From Myroides phaeus (GTDB lineage Bacteria; Bacteroidota; Bacteroidia; Flavobacteriales; Flavobacteriaceae), in the NCBI RefSeq assembly GCF_009799805.1, contig NZ_CP047050.1:2742001-2806000 (forward strand): a DNA stretch of 64,000 bases. The letters run 5' to 3'. Below, in pieces: positions 25,989-35,177 of the stretch (positions are counted from its first letter, which is position 1; each line of letters starts with the position of its first letter). The position numbers and the translations under genes are program-made. The notes under the pieces are model-generated. The model was not told where the DNA came from. It saw only the letters and a program-made list of their open reading frames with translations, and did not search any database.

Positions 25989-26171
25989 ATATATCGTTTT
26001 CGCGAATATAGGAAAAAGGAAGGTTTTGAAAAGAAATGTATTATTAAAATGTTTTACAAAAAGCAACTCATAGATACTAATTTTTAACTAAATTATTAAA
26101 AATATTTTTTATTATTTCATTTAAAAAACAACTCAAAAAGACTACTTAAGCCAATTTAACAAAAAATATAG

Positions 26172-26202
26172 TTGTCTGAAATATAAAAAAAAGCTAATTT
26201 TG
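26172..26202 (+). promoter_or_regulatory. Promoter of the 26247 gene
   Basis: TTG (26172-26174), a 20-base spacer and TAATTTTG (26195-26202) match the Bacteroidota two-part consensus well; the ATG lies 45 bases further on. Confidence 0.6.
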
Positions 26203-26246
26203 ATTTTTCTTAAAATATTAGTTAATAACTTAAAATTCAAAGTCAA

Positions 26247-26804
26247 ATGAAAAAGATGATTTATTTTACATTTCTATTCTTAATAACTTTAAATGTAAAT
26301 GCCCAAGATTTTAAAGAGCCTAGCTTTATAGGAGAATGTTTATTAATCAAACCTGATAATACAACAGTTTTATTAGAAAAACATCTAACTCAAAACAGAA
26401 CTGTTTCATCTACAGGCTTAATGCTTACAGGAATAGGAAAAGTTAGAACTCAACTTCAAATACCTGGTTGTTGTTCTAAAATTGCAGTAAATCAAAATGA
26501 TAAAATTCAATTTATAATTAAAAATACTGAAAATTCAACTGACCCATTCTCTATCATCAAAATCTTTAAATTCGAAGCTAAGAAAAAATTTAGAAGAGCA
26601 GAAGTTAGTTCAGCAAGTAATTTTGGAACAAAAAAATCTAATAACTTTGAAAATATTACTTTTACTGGTGAAAAATTTGGAGAAAGTTCTTATTTAATAA
26701 ATGTTGACTCAATTGAACCTGGAGAATATGGAATTATGATATTAAACCCTAATTCATTAGATGAAAAACAAGTCGTTATTTCAACATTTGTTGTTTCTAA
26801 ATAA
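26247..26804 (+). CDS. Secreted hypothetical protein
   Basis: A 185-residue protein with signal peptide MKKMIYFTFLFLITLNVNAQ, cleaved after N-A-Q. The mature part is beta-rich and polar, with a vicinal cysteine pair in P-G-C-C-S-K near residue 74 and a single cysteine near residue 30; the ending E-P-G-E-Y-G-I-M-I-L-N-P resembles strands that close small beta sandwiches. No enzyme motif. It has its own promoter and terminator and so is monocistronic. Base composition is more A+T-rich than the thr genes next to it. Function unknown. Confidence 0.7.
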   Translation: MKKMIYFTFLFLITLNVNAQDFKEPSFIGECLLIKPDNTTVLLEKHLTQNRTVSSTGLMLTGIGKVRTQLQIPGCCSKIAVNQNDKIQFIIKNTENSTDPFSIIKIFKFEAKKKFRRAEVSSASNFGTKKSNNFENITFTGEKFGESSYLINVDSIEPGEYGIMILNPNSLDEKQVVISTFVVSK

Positions 26805-26820
26805 CTTAAATAAAATTACA

Positions 26821-26850
26821 AAAAAAGGGCGAATTACTTCGCCCTTTTTT
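26821..26850. terminator. Bidirectional terminator
   Basis: aaaaaagggcga (26821-26832) pairs with tcgccctttttt (26839-26850). It separates the secreted-protein gene from the convergent thr operon and can serve both. Confidence 0.88.
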
Positions 26851-26877
26851 ACTGCTAAAAAATGTTTATTCTGAAAT

Positions 26878-28167
26878 CTACTCTAACAAGTATTGCTTTA
26901 ATTCATTGTATGTGTTGATGACAACTGATTGTTTTTCTTTTGTCATTAACGGTTTTAGAGCCTCTGGCACAGGGATTTCAATACCCAATGTTTGCTCAAT
27001 GCTTTCAGGGAATTTTACAGGATGGGCAGTTTCTAAAAACACCCCTGTATATCCTTTGTGTTGCGCCATAAACTGTGTTAGTCCTAAATACCCTACAGCT
27101 CCGTGAGGATCTAATAAGTACCCTCGCTCTTCATATACCTTTTTCAACGTAGCTTTTGTCTGCATATCATCAAAAGAATATGAAGAGAAAACGTTAGATA
27201 GGCTTCCATATTGCCTTTCAAACAACTCAAATATTCTAATAAAGTTGCTCGGATTACTTACATCCATTGCATTTGAAATTGTCTCTTGTGTTTTATTAGG
27301 CTTGTAATCCTGCGTTTTCATAAAACGAGGCACTGTATCATTTATATTTGTAGCCGCCACAAAATGTTCTATTGGCAAGCCCATTCGCTGTGCTAACATT
27401 CCCGCACAGATATTACCAAAATTACCACTTGGCACAGTAACCACTATCGGTTTTCCTTTACCTTTCAATGCTTTATAGGCAAAGAAATAGTAAAACATCT
27501 GTGGCAACCAACGCGCCACGTTAATCGAATTGGCAGAAGTTAAATTACAATCTTTCAACTCTTGGTCTAAGAAAGCTGTTTTAACCATCTCCTGACAATC
27601 GTCAAAACTACCATTAACCTCCACAGCGCGGATATTTCCTCCTAATGTAGTCAACTGTTTTTCTTGAATACTGCTCACCTTTCCAGAAGGATAAAGGATA
27701 ACAACCTCAACCCCATTTACTCCGTAAAAACCATTAGCTACCGCCCCTCCTGTATCACCAGAAGTTGCCACTAATACTTTAATATTCTTATTTTCTTCTT
27801 TCGTAAAAGCTTGTAAACAACGCGACATAAAACGAGCTCCAACATCTTTAAATGCTAAAGTTGGACCGTGGTATAACTCTAAACTTGCAACATCTTCTTC
27901 TACTTCAACAATTGGGAAGTCGAAACACAACGTTTCTGCTACCAATTGCTTCAGTGCTTCATCACTCATCTCATCTCCCACAAAAGGCTTGATAACTTTG
28001 TAAGCTATTTCGTGATTACTGTAATTTTCTATAGTGTCGATAAATTCCTTGTCTAACTTTGGAATCTCCATTGGGAAATACAATCCTCTATCAGGAGCTA
28101 TTCCACTGATTGCCGCTTCTTTAAAAGACGCTTGCAACTCTGGATTTGTTATGCTGTAATATCTCAT
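26878..28167 (-). CDS. thrC: Threonine synthase
   Basis: A 429-residue PLP enzyme converting O-phosphohomoserine to threonine, the last step of the pathway. The family N-terminus M-R-Y-Y-S-I-T-N-P is present, the PLP lysine lies in G-P-T-L-A-F-K-D-V-G (near residue 109), and the phosphate-binding S-G-N-F-G-N and A-T-S-G-D-T-G-G-A-V loops follow. Length is typical for the ThrC type of Proteobacteria and Bacteroidota. Its ATG overlaps the thrB stop by four bases (ATGA), so the two are translationally coupled; it is the final gene of the thrA-thrB-thrC operon and ends before the terminator at 26821-26850. Confidence 0.97.
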   Translation of the reverse strand: MRYYSITNPELQASFKEAAISGIAPDRGLYFPMEIPKLDKEFIDTIENYSNHEIAYKVIKPFVGDEMSDEALKQLVAETLCFDFPIVEVEEDVASLELYHGPTLAFKDVGARFMSRCLQAFTKEENKNIKVLVATSGDTGGAVANGFYGVNGVEVVILYPSGKVSSIQEKQLTTLGGNIRAVEVNGSFDDCQEMVKTAFLDQELKDCNLTSANSINVARWLPQMFYYFFAYKALKGKGKPIVVTVPSGNFGNICAGMLAQRMGLPIEHFVAATNINDTVPRFMKTQDYKPNKTQETISNAMDVSNPSNFIRIFELFERQYGSLSNVFSSYSFDDMQTKATLKKVYEERGYLLDPHGAVGYLGLTQFMAQHKGYTGVFLETAHPVKFPESIEQTLGIEIPVPEALKPLMTKEKQSVVINTYNELKQYLLE

Positions 28168-29087
28168 TTCAATTCTTTTATACCCATTGGATTAATAGCC
28201 GAAATATGTATTTCATTCTCATAATCAGCATTAGCAACTACTTCTTTCATCGCCGCCGCCACTCGCTCTGCAGCTTCTCTACCTCTTGACAAGGCAAACA
28301 TTGATGGTCCGGCACCTGAAATACCACCTCCTAAAGCACCATTGTCATAAGCTGCTTGTTTCAACTTGTCAAAATTTGGAATAAGCAATGAACGCATTGG
28401 TTCTACAAACTCATCGTGTAAAGAACGACCAATAAGCTCATAATCCTTTAAAAACAACCCGCTGACAAGTCCCCCAAGGTTTCCACATTGTACCACCGCT
28501 TTTCTCAAAGGCACAGTTTGCTTTAACACAGATCGAGAATCTTTTGTCTTTAACTCAATTTGCGGGTGAATCACAGTAGCATACAACTCCTCAGGAGCTT
28601 CAATTGCAATGATATCTAATGGTTCGTAACTGCGGATGAATGCAAAACCACCTAACAAAGCAGGGGCAACATTATCTGCGTGTGCCGCACCACTTGCCAA
28701 TGCTTCTCCTTGCATTGCATATTCAATCAATTCAAGGTTAGTCAACGGATAACCACACAAAGCGTTTATTCCGTAAACCGCACCAGCAGCACTTGCAGCA
28801 CTACTTCCGATACCACTTCCTGCCTTTATATTTTTATAGATTGTGATGTCAAAACCAAAGTCAGGTTGCAACTTTTCCAACAAAGCTAATCCTGCTACAC
28901 CAGCTACGTTTTCCTCAACTGCCAAGGGTAAATCTGCTCCGATTATTTCTTTAATTCTAATTCCTTTTTCTGCGCGTTTTTCAATAATCATTTCATCTCC
29001 AACGCTGTCCAAGCATACTCCTAACACATCAAATCCACAAGATAAGTTGGCGATTGTAGCCGGACAAAATATTTTTATAACTTCCAT
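28164..29087 (-). CDS. thrB: Homoserine kinase
   Basis: A 307-residue GHMP-family kinase that phosphorylates homoserine to O-phosphohomoserine in the cytosol. It begins with the typical F-C-P-A-T-I-A-N-L-S-C-G-F-D-V-L-G, carries the GHMP ATP loop A-G-S-G-I-G-S-S-A-A-S-A-A-G-A (near residues 90-104) and the C-terminal motif G-A-L-G-G-G-I-S-G-A-G-P-S. It lies two bases after thrA and overlaps thrC by four bases, a compact operon. Expression should follow the leader-controlled thr transcript. Confidence 0.97.
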   Translation of the reverse strand: MEVIKIFCPATIANLSCGFDVLGVCLDSVGDEMIIEKRAEKGIRIKEIIGADLPLAVEENVAGVAGLALLEKLQPDFGFDITIYKNIKAGSGIGSSAASAAGAVYGINALCGYPLTNLELIEYAMQGEALASGAAHADNVAPALLGGFAFIRSYEPLDIIAIEAPEELYATVIHPQIELKTKDSRSVLKQTVPLRKAVVQCGNLGGLVSGLFLKDYELIGRSLHDEFVEPMRSLLIPNFDKLKQAAYDNGALGGGISGAGPSMFALSRGREAAERVAAAMKEVVANADYENEIHISAINPMGIKELK

Positions 29088-29089
29088 AA

Positions 29090-31540
29090 CTAATTCAATT
29101 TATTTCCAATTCGTATTACATCTGCAAAAATTCCTGAAGCAGTAACTGCTGCCCCTGCTCCGGCCCCTTTGATTAACAGTGGTTGCTCTTGATAACGGTC
29201 TGTAAAGAACAACACAATATTGTCTTTCCCTTCCAAATTGTAGAAAGGGTGTTCTTTATCGATAAATTGCAAACCTACTTTGGCACTTCCGTCTTTATAC
29301 GTAGCCACAAACTTCAAACGCGCTTCTTGTTCTTGTGCCTTGTTGTACAATGCCTCAAAGTGAGCTGCGTTGTCTTTCATAGATTGGTAAAACTCCTCTA
29401 CTGTTTCTGCTTTCAAACACGCTTCTGGCAAGAACGAATCAACAGCAATGTCTTTTTCCTCTACGACATAACCACTCTCTCTCATCAAAATAAGCAACTT
29501 GCGCAATACGTCAATTCCACTTAAATCAATCTTTGGATTGGGCTCAGTGTATCCTTCCACTTGTGCTTGATGAACAATTTGGTCAAAAGGCAACTTCCCA
29601 TCGAAATTGTTAAAGATGAAGTTCAAACTACCACTTAATACAGCTTGAATTTCTTTCACTCTATCTCCTGATGCCACTAAATTTTTCAGTGTATCTATAA
29701 TTGGTAATCCCGCACCCACGTTTGTTTCATATAAGAAAGGAGCGTTGTATTTACGAGATAAGTCTCTTAGTAATTTGTAGTACGCATAGTCAGAAGAACA
29801 CGCCACTTTATTACAAGTAACCACTGCAATACTATTTCTCAAATAAGACGCATAAGTCATTGCTACCTCAGCATTTGCTGTATTGTCAACAAAAACACTA
29901 TTACGCATATTCAACACTTTGATTTGTTCTAAGAACGCCTCTTGGCTTGCAGGTACTCCATTTGCTAAATCATCTTTATAGTCTGTCAGGTCAATCCCCT
30001 CTTCATTGAAAAGCATCTTCTTAGAATTTGCCATCCCAACCACGCGAACATTAATCTTCAAGTTATTTTTCAGATAAGCGTACTGATGTTCAATTTGCTC
30101 TAAGAACTTACCACCTACGTTTCCAACACCCATTACGAATAAGTTCAACTGAACTACCGCCTCTTCAAAGAACGCTTCGTGTAGTGTATTCAATGCTTTC
30201 TTTACATCTTTATGAGAAATAACAACTGAAATATTACGCTCAGACGCCCCTTGTGCAATTGCACAGATATTGACGTTATTACGTCCTAATACACTTAACA
30301 TCTTACCACTTAATCCTTGATGACCTTTTATTTTATCACCAACAATAGCAACAATAGATAAATCAAACTCTACTGCGATTGGCTTAACTTTTCCTTGTTG
30401 GATTTCAAACTGGAAAACCTCGTTAATTAAACGTTCTGCTACCATTGCTTCTCCCTCTGCAATTGCAAAACAAATAGAGTGTTCTGACGAGGCTTGTGTA
30501 ATGAAGATTACATTTATTTCGTTGTGAGATAGTACTTCAAACAACCTTCTTGCAATACCAACAACTCCAACCATACCTGGTCCTTCTAATGTTAGCAAGG
30601 CAATTTTATCAATATTACTAATTCCGCGAATTGGATTACATCCCTCATTGTGTGCTTTGTTGCTTACTACACTTCCTTTGGCTTCAGGGTCAAATGTATT
30701 CTTGATAAGCATGGTAATATTCTTAGGCAAAATAGGTTCCAATGCCGATGGATACAATACTTTAGCTCCAAAGTGAGAAAGTTCCATTGCCTCTTGGAAG
30801 TTGATATTCTCAATTACTTGCGCCTGCTTCACCATCTTTGGATTAGCTGTGTAAATTCCACTTACATCCGTCCAAATCTCCACTTCTTCCAAGTCTAAAG
30901 CAGCCGCGATAATAGCCGCTGTATAGTCAGAACCACCACGTCCTAAAGTTGTAATAAACTTATCTTCTGACTCTGCTACAAAACCAGGAACAATGTAATA
31001 ATCACAATTATTTTTAGCGAAATACTGTCTAATTATTGTGTTTGTTACATCAAAATTAACAGCTGCTTTACCAAAGCGGTTGTTAGTTTTGATCAACTCA
31101 CGACAGTTGACAGAACAACAATTTTCTCCTTGTGCAATTAACACTTCTCCGATTAAGAAAGACGATAAACGCTCTCCAAAAGACAAGATCACATCCTTCG
31201 TTTGCAATGATAATTCTCCTAAATAAAACACTCCTTGTAGCAGTGTTTCAAGCTCATTTAATTTGCGTAAAACGTTACTTAAAATACCCGCTTGTTGGTT
31301 TACAGGAATCAACTCACGGACAATATCCAGGTGACGATGAGCGATAACCTCATAGTTTTCGTGATAAGCATCTTCTTTTTTTGACGCCTGATTAGCAGAT
31401 AATTGCAGTAAATCTGTTACGCCACCCAAGGCAGAAACGACAACAATTACAGGTGATTTTTTATTCTTAACGATGTTTATACATCTCAATATATTGGCGG
31501 CATTGGCCACAGAAGACCCACCGAATTTTACTATTTTCAT
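29090..31540 (-). CDS. thrA: Bifunctional aspartate kinase / homoserine dehydrogenase
   Basis: Starting at ATG 31540 (MKIVKFGGSSVAN) the protein has 816 residues, standard for fused ThrA. The kinase domain has K-F-G-G-S-S near the start and G-R-G-G-S-D-Y-T-A-A near residue 215. Two ACT-type regulatory segments follow (about 310-460), the usual site of threonine feedback. The dehydrogenase half begins with N-L-F-V-M-G-V-G-N-V-G-G, an NAD(P)-binding loop, and includes V-T-C-N-K-V-A and the G-A-G-L-P-I-I-D-T-L-K substrate region. It performs the first and third steps from aspartate to threonine and is first in the thr operon. The extra 26 codons upstream in the open frame come from the untranslated leader. 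Confidence 0.97.
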   Translation of the reverse strand: MKIVKFGGSSVANAANILRCINIVKNKKSPVIVVVSALGGVTDLLQLSANQASKKEDAYHENYEVIAHRHLDIVRELIPVNQQAGILSNVLRKLNELETLLQGVFYLGELSLQTKDVILSFGERLSSFLIGEVLIAQGENCCSVNCRELIKTNNRFGKAAVNFDVTNTIIRQYFAKNNCDYYIVPGFVAESEDKFITTLGRGGSDYTAAIIAAALDLEEVEIWTDVSGIYTANPKMVKQAQVIENINFQEAMELSHFGAKVLYPSALEPILPKNITMLIKNTFDPEAKGSVVSNKAHNEGCNPIRGISNIDKIALLTLEGPGMVGVVGIARRLFEVLSHNEINVIFITQASSEHSICFAIAEGEAMVAERLINEVFQFEIQQGKVKPIAVEFDLSIVAIVGDKIKGHQGLSGKMLSVLGRNNVNICAIAQGASERNISVVISHKDVKKALNTLHEAFFEEAVVQLNLFVMGVGNVGGKFLEQIEHQYAYLKNNLKINVRVVGMANSKKMLFNEEGIDLTDYKDDLANGVPASQEAFLEQIKVLNMRNSVFVDNTANAEVAMTYASYLRNSIAVVTCNKVACSSDYAYYKLLRDLSRKYNAPFLYETNVGAGLPIIDTLKNLVASGDRVKEIQAVLSGSLNFIFNNFDGKLPFDQIVHQAQVEGYTEPNPKIDLSGIDVLRKLLILMRESGYVVEEKDIAVDSFLPEACLKAETVEEFYQSMKDNAAHFEALYNKAQEQEARLKFVATYKDGSAKVGLQFIDKEHPFYNLEGKDNIVLFFTDRYQEQPLLIKGAGAGAAVTASGIFADVIRIGNKLN

Positions 31541-31645
31541 GGTAAATATTATTTTGTGTTGTGTTGAATTAGGATAAAAGATATGCCGGCTGCTTACAAA
31601 TATGCAAACAACCACCAAATGGGCGATATGTTAATTGATACCCCT

Positions 31646-31771
31646 TTACGGGGTAGAAGTTGACGATGACGACGATGTAGATGTCGTTAATGATGTAGAT
31701 ACAATAGCAATGCCGCCAACGAAGATTGTTGGTGTAGAAATTGAATTATATGTATTGCCTTGCTTTAACAT
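31646..31771 (-). CDS. Threonine operon leader peptide (Thr/Ser/Ile-rich)
   Basis: A 41-codon frame begins at ATG 31771 (MLKQGNTYNSISTPTIFVGG) and ends with TAA at 31646, 105 bases before thrA. Nine of 41 codons are Thr and four are Ile, with a Thr/Ser run in the last third. This is what a regulatory leader of a threonine operon looks like; the enterobacterial thr leader is likewise loaded with Thr and Ile. The stop codon lies in the loop of a short stem (acccc 31640-31644 / ggggt 31650-31654). I did not find a classical terminator with a T run before thrA, so the exact mechanism (attenuation or another translation-coupled switch) is open. Confidence 0.6.
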   Translation of the reverse strand: MLKQGNTYNSISTPTIFVGGIAIVSTSLTTSTSSSSSTSTP

Positions 31772-31777
31772 CTGAAA

Positions 31778-31785
31778 CAAATGTA
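31778..31785 (-). promoter_or_regulatory. Promoter -7 box of the thr operon
   Basis: On the minus strand TACATTTG (TAnnTTTG) occupies 31778-31785, only seven bases before the leader-peptide ATG. A start site at the usual distance would leave the leader message with almost no 5' untranslated region. No clear -33 box was found. Confidence 0.5.
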
Positions 31786-32019
31786 GAAAACATTTTTTAC
31801 AATACGCTAATAAATTTTCACTTTTATTTAACGAATAGCACGAATTATGCTTCAAAAACCAATAAATATTCAATAAAAAAAGACACTACTGAACTACACC
31901 CTAACCCCTATTTTAACAAGTAGTTAGGAGTTTTTTTGAACAACCAAAAAGCAAGGAGAATTTCAAAGGCAAAAAAAGTTTTAAAATTTGTATTTTTACA
32001 ACACTAAAAACACAGAATA

Positions 32020-32877
32020 ATGCCACAAAACAAGGTTATCAAAGTTCAAATGTTTGACAAAAACATTCCCATTGAGCTTTATTCTATAGAAGATACAACT
32101 GAATTATTCGACTTTGATTACCACTATCAATACAACTTTTATCAGATTTTCTGGTTTACTGAAGTAGAGAATAGTCAGCAACAAATAGACTTTCAATCGT
32201 ACCCAATCAAACCACAGGAGATATGGATTATCTATCCTGGACAAGTACAATTCTTTGACCCAACTGGGATTAAGGGGTATTACTTGGCGATTGATAAAGA
32301 CTACTTTAACCGCATTATTCACCATCAACTTAAAGAAAACACTTTCAAGCTCCCTCCTCCGTTACACTTTCACGTCTCGGAAGACAAAGTCTCTCTTTTT
32401 AAATCACTTTTGAACTTAGTGGCTTTAGAGTGGAACGGACAAAAGCGTACAGAAGTGTTAGAAAAGTACCTTGAACTTTCACTTATTCACATTCAGGATT
32501 TAGAGCGACTATCTGACGCATATTCTCCTAAAGATACACGCGTTTTTCAGTTGCTTGAAATGATTGAGAACAACTACACCAGAGAGCGTAGCAACGACTT
32601 TTATGCGCAAAAAATCGCATTATCTGTCAAACGTATGAATGAGATATTAGTGAATGCCACTAATGCCACATTGAGTCAGCACTTACAATACCGCTTACTC
32701 CTTGAAGCTAAGCGTTTAATAGGGTATTCTGACTTAAACATATCCGAAATTTCAGCAGACTTAGGGTTCAGTGAAGTCAACTATTTCAATCGTTTTTTCA
32801 AAAAAAACACAGGCTTCACCCCTATCGAATTTCGTACAAATGTGAAAAAAGTCCAAGTTGAGTTCCATTTATCGTAA
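32020..32877 (+). CDS. AraC-family transcriptional regulator
   Basis: A 285-residue protein with an N-terminal cupin-like sensor half (contains P-Q-E-I-W-I-I-Y-P-G-Q-V-Q-F-F) and a C-terminal AraC domain (about 185-278): the first helix-turn-helix around F-Y-A-Q-K-I-A-L-S-V-K-R-M, then I-S-E-I-S-A-D-L-G-F-S-E-V-N-Y-F-N-R-F-F-K-K and G-F-T-P-I-E-F-R. It lies 48 bases upstream of a Bcr/CflA-like exporter on the same strand, so local control of that pump is likely. Divergent from the thr operon. Confidence 0.92.
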   Translation: MPQNKVIKVQMFDKNIPIELYSIEDTTELFDFDYHYQYNFYQIFWFTEVENSQQQIDFQSYPIKPQEIWIIYPGQVQFFDPTGIKGYYLAIDKDYFNRIIHHQLKENTFKLPPPLHFHVSEDKVSLFKSLLNLVALEWNGQKRTEVLEKYLELSLIHIQDLERLSDAYSPKDTRVFQLLEMIENNYTRERSNDFYAQKIALSVKRMNEILVNATNATLSQHLQYRLLLEAKRLIGYSDLNISEISADLGFSEVNYFNRFFKKNTGFTPIEFRTNVKKVQVEFHLS

Positions 32878-32899
32878 GGAGTAGGTTGATGTAAGGGAG

Positions 32900-32907
32900 T
32901 ACATTTG
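32900..32907 (+). promoter_or_regulatory. Promoter -7 box before the Bcr/CflA-type exporter
   Basis: TACATTTG lies 18 bases before ATG 32926, implying a very short leader and transcription separate from the AraC gene. Confidence 0.5.
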
Positions 32908-32925
32908 CCGACTTTAAACATCAAC

Positions 32926-34110
32926 ATGAAGAATTTAACAAGAACTCAACTTGTGGTGGTTATTATACTATCACTTCTTTCTGCGTTAGAGCCATTCAGT
33001 ATCGACTTATACTTACCTGGTTTTCTAAAAATTGCAGAAACATTTAAGACTGATATGAAATCAGTACAAATGTCTATTTCTACCTTCTTAGGAGGTTTTG
33101 CTGCGGGACAGCTATTTTGGGGAATTATCTCTGATAAGTATGGTCGTAAGATGCCGACTATTATTTCCCTTGTGATTTTTATCCTTGCCACAGTTGCTTG
33201 TATTTATTCACAAACGATAGAGCAATTCCTTATTGCCCGTTTCTTTCAAGCATTCGCTGGATGTGCAGGTGTTGTAATTGCAAGAGCAGTTGTTAATGAG
33301 TACTTTGACACAGATAGAAGTATGCAAATCTTCTCATTATTAGCAATTATTGCTGGTATTGCACCTATCATAGGCCCTGTGTTTGGTAACTTCCTTATTC
33401 GTCATTTTGAATGGCAATCAGCTTTTGTTACCTTATTCATCATTGGTATGATATGTTTACTTGCTGTTATTTTCTTTATGCCAGAAACGATGGTTAAAAC
33501 AGAAAAGAAAGCTACAAATATTATGGCTGACTTTAAAGAGATTATGCAAAATAACGTATTCGTTAAATACACATTAATCGGTAGTTTAACTTACAGTATT
33601 TTGATGATATACTTAGCTAATGCCCCTTCTATTATCATGGATTACGGTGGATTATCATCAAGTATGTTCAGTACAATTTTCGCATTTAACGCCATTGGTT
33701 TAGTAGCTGGTGCGTGGTTAGCAAACTCTGTATTAGCAAGATGGTGGACTGTTGAGCAAATTGTAAAATATACTATTTTCTTTGGGATTGTAGTAAGTGC
33801 TATATTCTTAGTCTTGTGTATTATGCAAATGCCAATTGTAGAGTTATTAATTCCATTGTTCTTCATTGTATTAACATTAGGAGTGTTATTCCCTACTACA
33901 ACTAAATTAGCTTTAGCACCATTCACTACGAATAGTGGTTCTGCCTCTGCTCTTTTAGGTTCATTACAATTATTGCTTACATTTATTATATCAGCAATTA
34001 CCAATTTAATTCCAATTGATATTATGGTATTAACTGGTTATGCCTTATTAGGTTGTCACCTTTTATACTTGTTATGTTACTTGAAAAAGGAACATCCAGT
34101 AAAAGCATAA
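32926..34110 (+). CDS. MFS drug exporter, Bcr/CflA-type (DHA1)
   Basis: From ATG 32926 (MKNLTRTQLVVVIILSLLSA) the product has 394 residues and 12 predicted membrane helices, matching the Bcr/CflA branch. Typical features are E-P-F-S-I-D-L-Y-L-P-G-F in the first loop, MFS motif A as G-I-I-S-D-K-Y-G-R-K near residue 70, and R-F-F-Q-A-F-A-G-C-A-G-V-V-I-A-R-A in helix 4 (motif C region). Family members export bicyclomycin, chloramphenicol or other compounds by proton antiport; the substrate here is unknown. It is adjacent to its probable AraC regulator and is followed by a terminator. Confidence 0.93.
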   Translation: MKNLTRTQLVVVIILSLLSALEPFSIDLYLPGFLKIAETFKTDMKSVQMSISTFLGGFAAGQLFWGIISDKYGRKMPTIISLVIFILATVACIYSQTIEQFLIARFFQAFAGCAGVVIARAVVNEYFDTDRSMQIFSLLAIIAGIAPIIGPVFGNFLIRHFEWQSAFVTLFIIGMICLLAVIFFMPETMVKTEKKATNIMADFKEIMQNNVFVKYTLIGSLTYSILMIYLANAPSIIMDYGGLSSSMFSTIFAFNAIGLVAGAWLANSVLARWWTVEQIVKYTIFFGIVVSAIFLVLCIMQMPIVELLIPLFFIVLTLGVLFPTTTKLALAPFTTNSGSASALLGSLQLLLTFIISAITNLIPIDIMVLTGYALLGCHLLYLLCYLKKEHPVKA

Positions 34111-34115
34111 AGCAC

Positions 34116-34145
34116 AAAAGCCACTCGATTGAGTGGCTTTTTTTT
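34116..34145 (+). terminator. Rho-independent terminator
   Basis: aaaagccactc gatt gagtggctttt with a following T run; the hairpin core matches that at 13192-13220. It overlaps the stop codon of the convergent lipoprotein gene. Confidence 0.85.
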
Positions 34146-34584
34146 ATCTATATTCTTGGTAATACTTTTCTTTCAGCATCCGAAAATTGCATGTTTGAGA
34201 AACTTGGTCTGTGGTCATTCCATTAATCAAAGGTGTTTCACAATCCCATTCCATAAAATACACCGTATCTTTTTTATGTATTTCCGTTACCCTTGAATTT
34301 TTATGCTTTACAATTGAGTCGCCTTTATCCCAATAAAAGACAAAAGAATCATGCCAACGATAATGGTATAACTTCAATATAGTATCTCTCTGTGTGCTTA
34401 CTTCTTTTCCTTTTACTACATAGTGAAACACCAAGTTTGTAGAGGTATTATAAGGCTTCTCACTTAATATAATTTGGTAGTCATCTTCATCCGTAAACTT
34501 ATTTACCTTCTCACAGTATTCTTTATCTAAAAAACAAGAAGTAAATAGAAGTATAATTCCCCCTGCTATAACTTTATTTCTCAT
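34144..34584 (-). CDS. Hypothetical lipoprotein
   Basis: From ATG 34584 (MRNKVIAGGIILLFTSC) the product has 146 residues. The lipobox L-F-T-S-C puts the lipid cysteine at residue 17. The mature part is rich in aromatic and charged residues, with K-D-T-V-Y-F-M-E-W-D-C-E-T-P and further cysteines at E-Y-C-E-K and Q-T-C-N, so a disulfide is possible. No known domain. It stands alone and its stop lies inside the terminator of the convergent exporter gene. Function unknown. Confidence 0.65.
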   Translation of the reverse strand: MRNKVIAGGIILLFTSCFLDKEYCEKVNKFTDEDDYQIILSEKPYNTSTNLVFHYVVKGKEVSTQRDTILKLYHYRWHDSFVFYWDKGDSIVKHKNSRVTEIHKKDTVYFMEWDCETPLINGMTTDQVSQTCNFRMLKEKYYQEYR

Positions 34585-34744
34585 ACTAATTATACTCCAC
34601 ATTATTAATAAGATAATTTATTTCAACCTTGTGATTTGACACCTAACTAAAAGCCTACTTTTTCAAGTATTTATACGTAACTAATTTCTTAGCAAGATAC
34701 ACTTTTATATATCGTTGTTATAAATTTATGCTGTCAATAAAAAA

Positions 34745-34771
34745 AGGAGATGCTCAAATGAGTCATCTCCT
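34745..34771 (-). terminator. Terminator of the 34806 gene
   Basis: aggagatg (34745-34752) pairs with catctcct (34764-34771); on the minus strand a T run follows. It is 35 bases past the stop codon. Confidence 0.75.
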
Positions 34772-34805
34772 AATGAATTATAGAATTACGATAATAATTG
34801 TTTAC

Positions 34806-35072
34806 CTAATTGTGATTAGATTGAGTAGCTGTTAGCTCAGTGTAAGATTGTAATAATCCTTTATACACTCCAGCTTGTTTTTTGTACCCTTCTACGTACA
34901 AATCCTCTGCAGTAGTTGTTGTAGCCATTACTTGGCATCGAACATCCATACCCGCCTCAATCATTTTACCGATGTTGGCTGTCAACACTTGATCTGCTTC
35001 TTTGGATAAGTCAGTAATCAATTCCATCGTCTTTAGTTTTTCATCAAAAACTAATTCACTAAACGTTGCCAT
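34806..35072 (-). CDS. Small hypothetical helical protein
   Basis: From ATG 35072 (MATFSELVFDEKLKTMELIT) the product has 88 residues, preferred over a longer frame without a good start. It is predicted almost wholly helical, with heptad-like spacing in E-L-I-T-D-L-S-K-E-A-D-Q-V-L and Y-V-E-G-Y-K-K-Q-A-G-V-Y-K-G-L-L, so an oligomeric coiled coil or phasin-like bundle is possible. Its own terminator and a gap of 105 bases to the porin make it probably monocistronic. No family recognised. Confidence 0.6.
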   Translation of the reverse strand: MATFSELVFDEKLKTMELITDLSKEADQVLTANIGKMIEAGMDVRCQVMATTTTAEDLYVEGYKKQAGVYKGLLQSYTELTATQSNHN

Positions 35073-35177
35073 ATCATCTATGTTTAAAAATTTAATACAT
35101 CTAAAGTACACATTTAAAAACCGAGATGATTGATATTTAGCATTTATATAACATTTAGCAATACTGCAAGTTACGAC

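Noticed and set aside
31636..31660. Classical rho-independent attenuator terminator in the thr leader
   Set aside because: The only clear stem is 5 bp and has no T run on the thr strand; other pairings up to thrA are weak.
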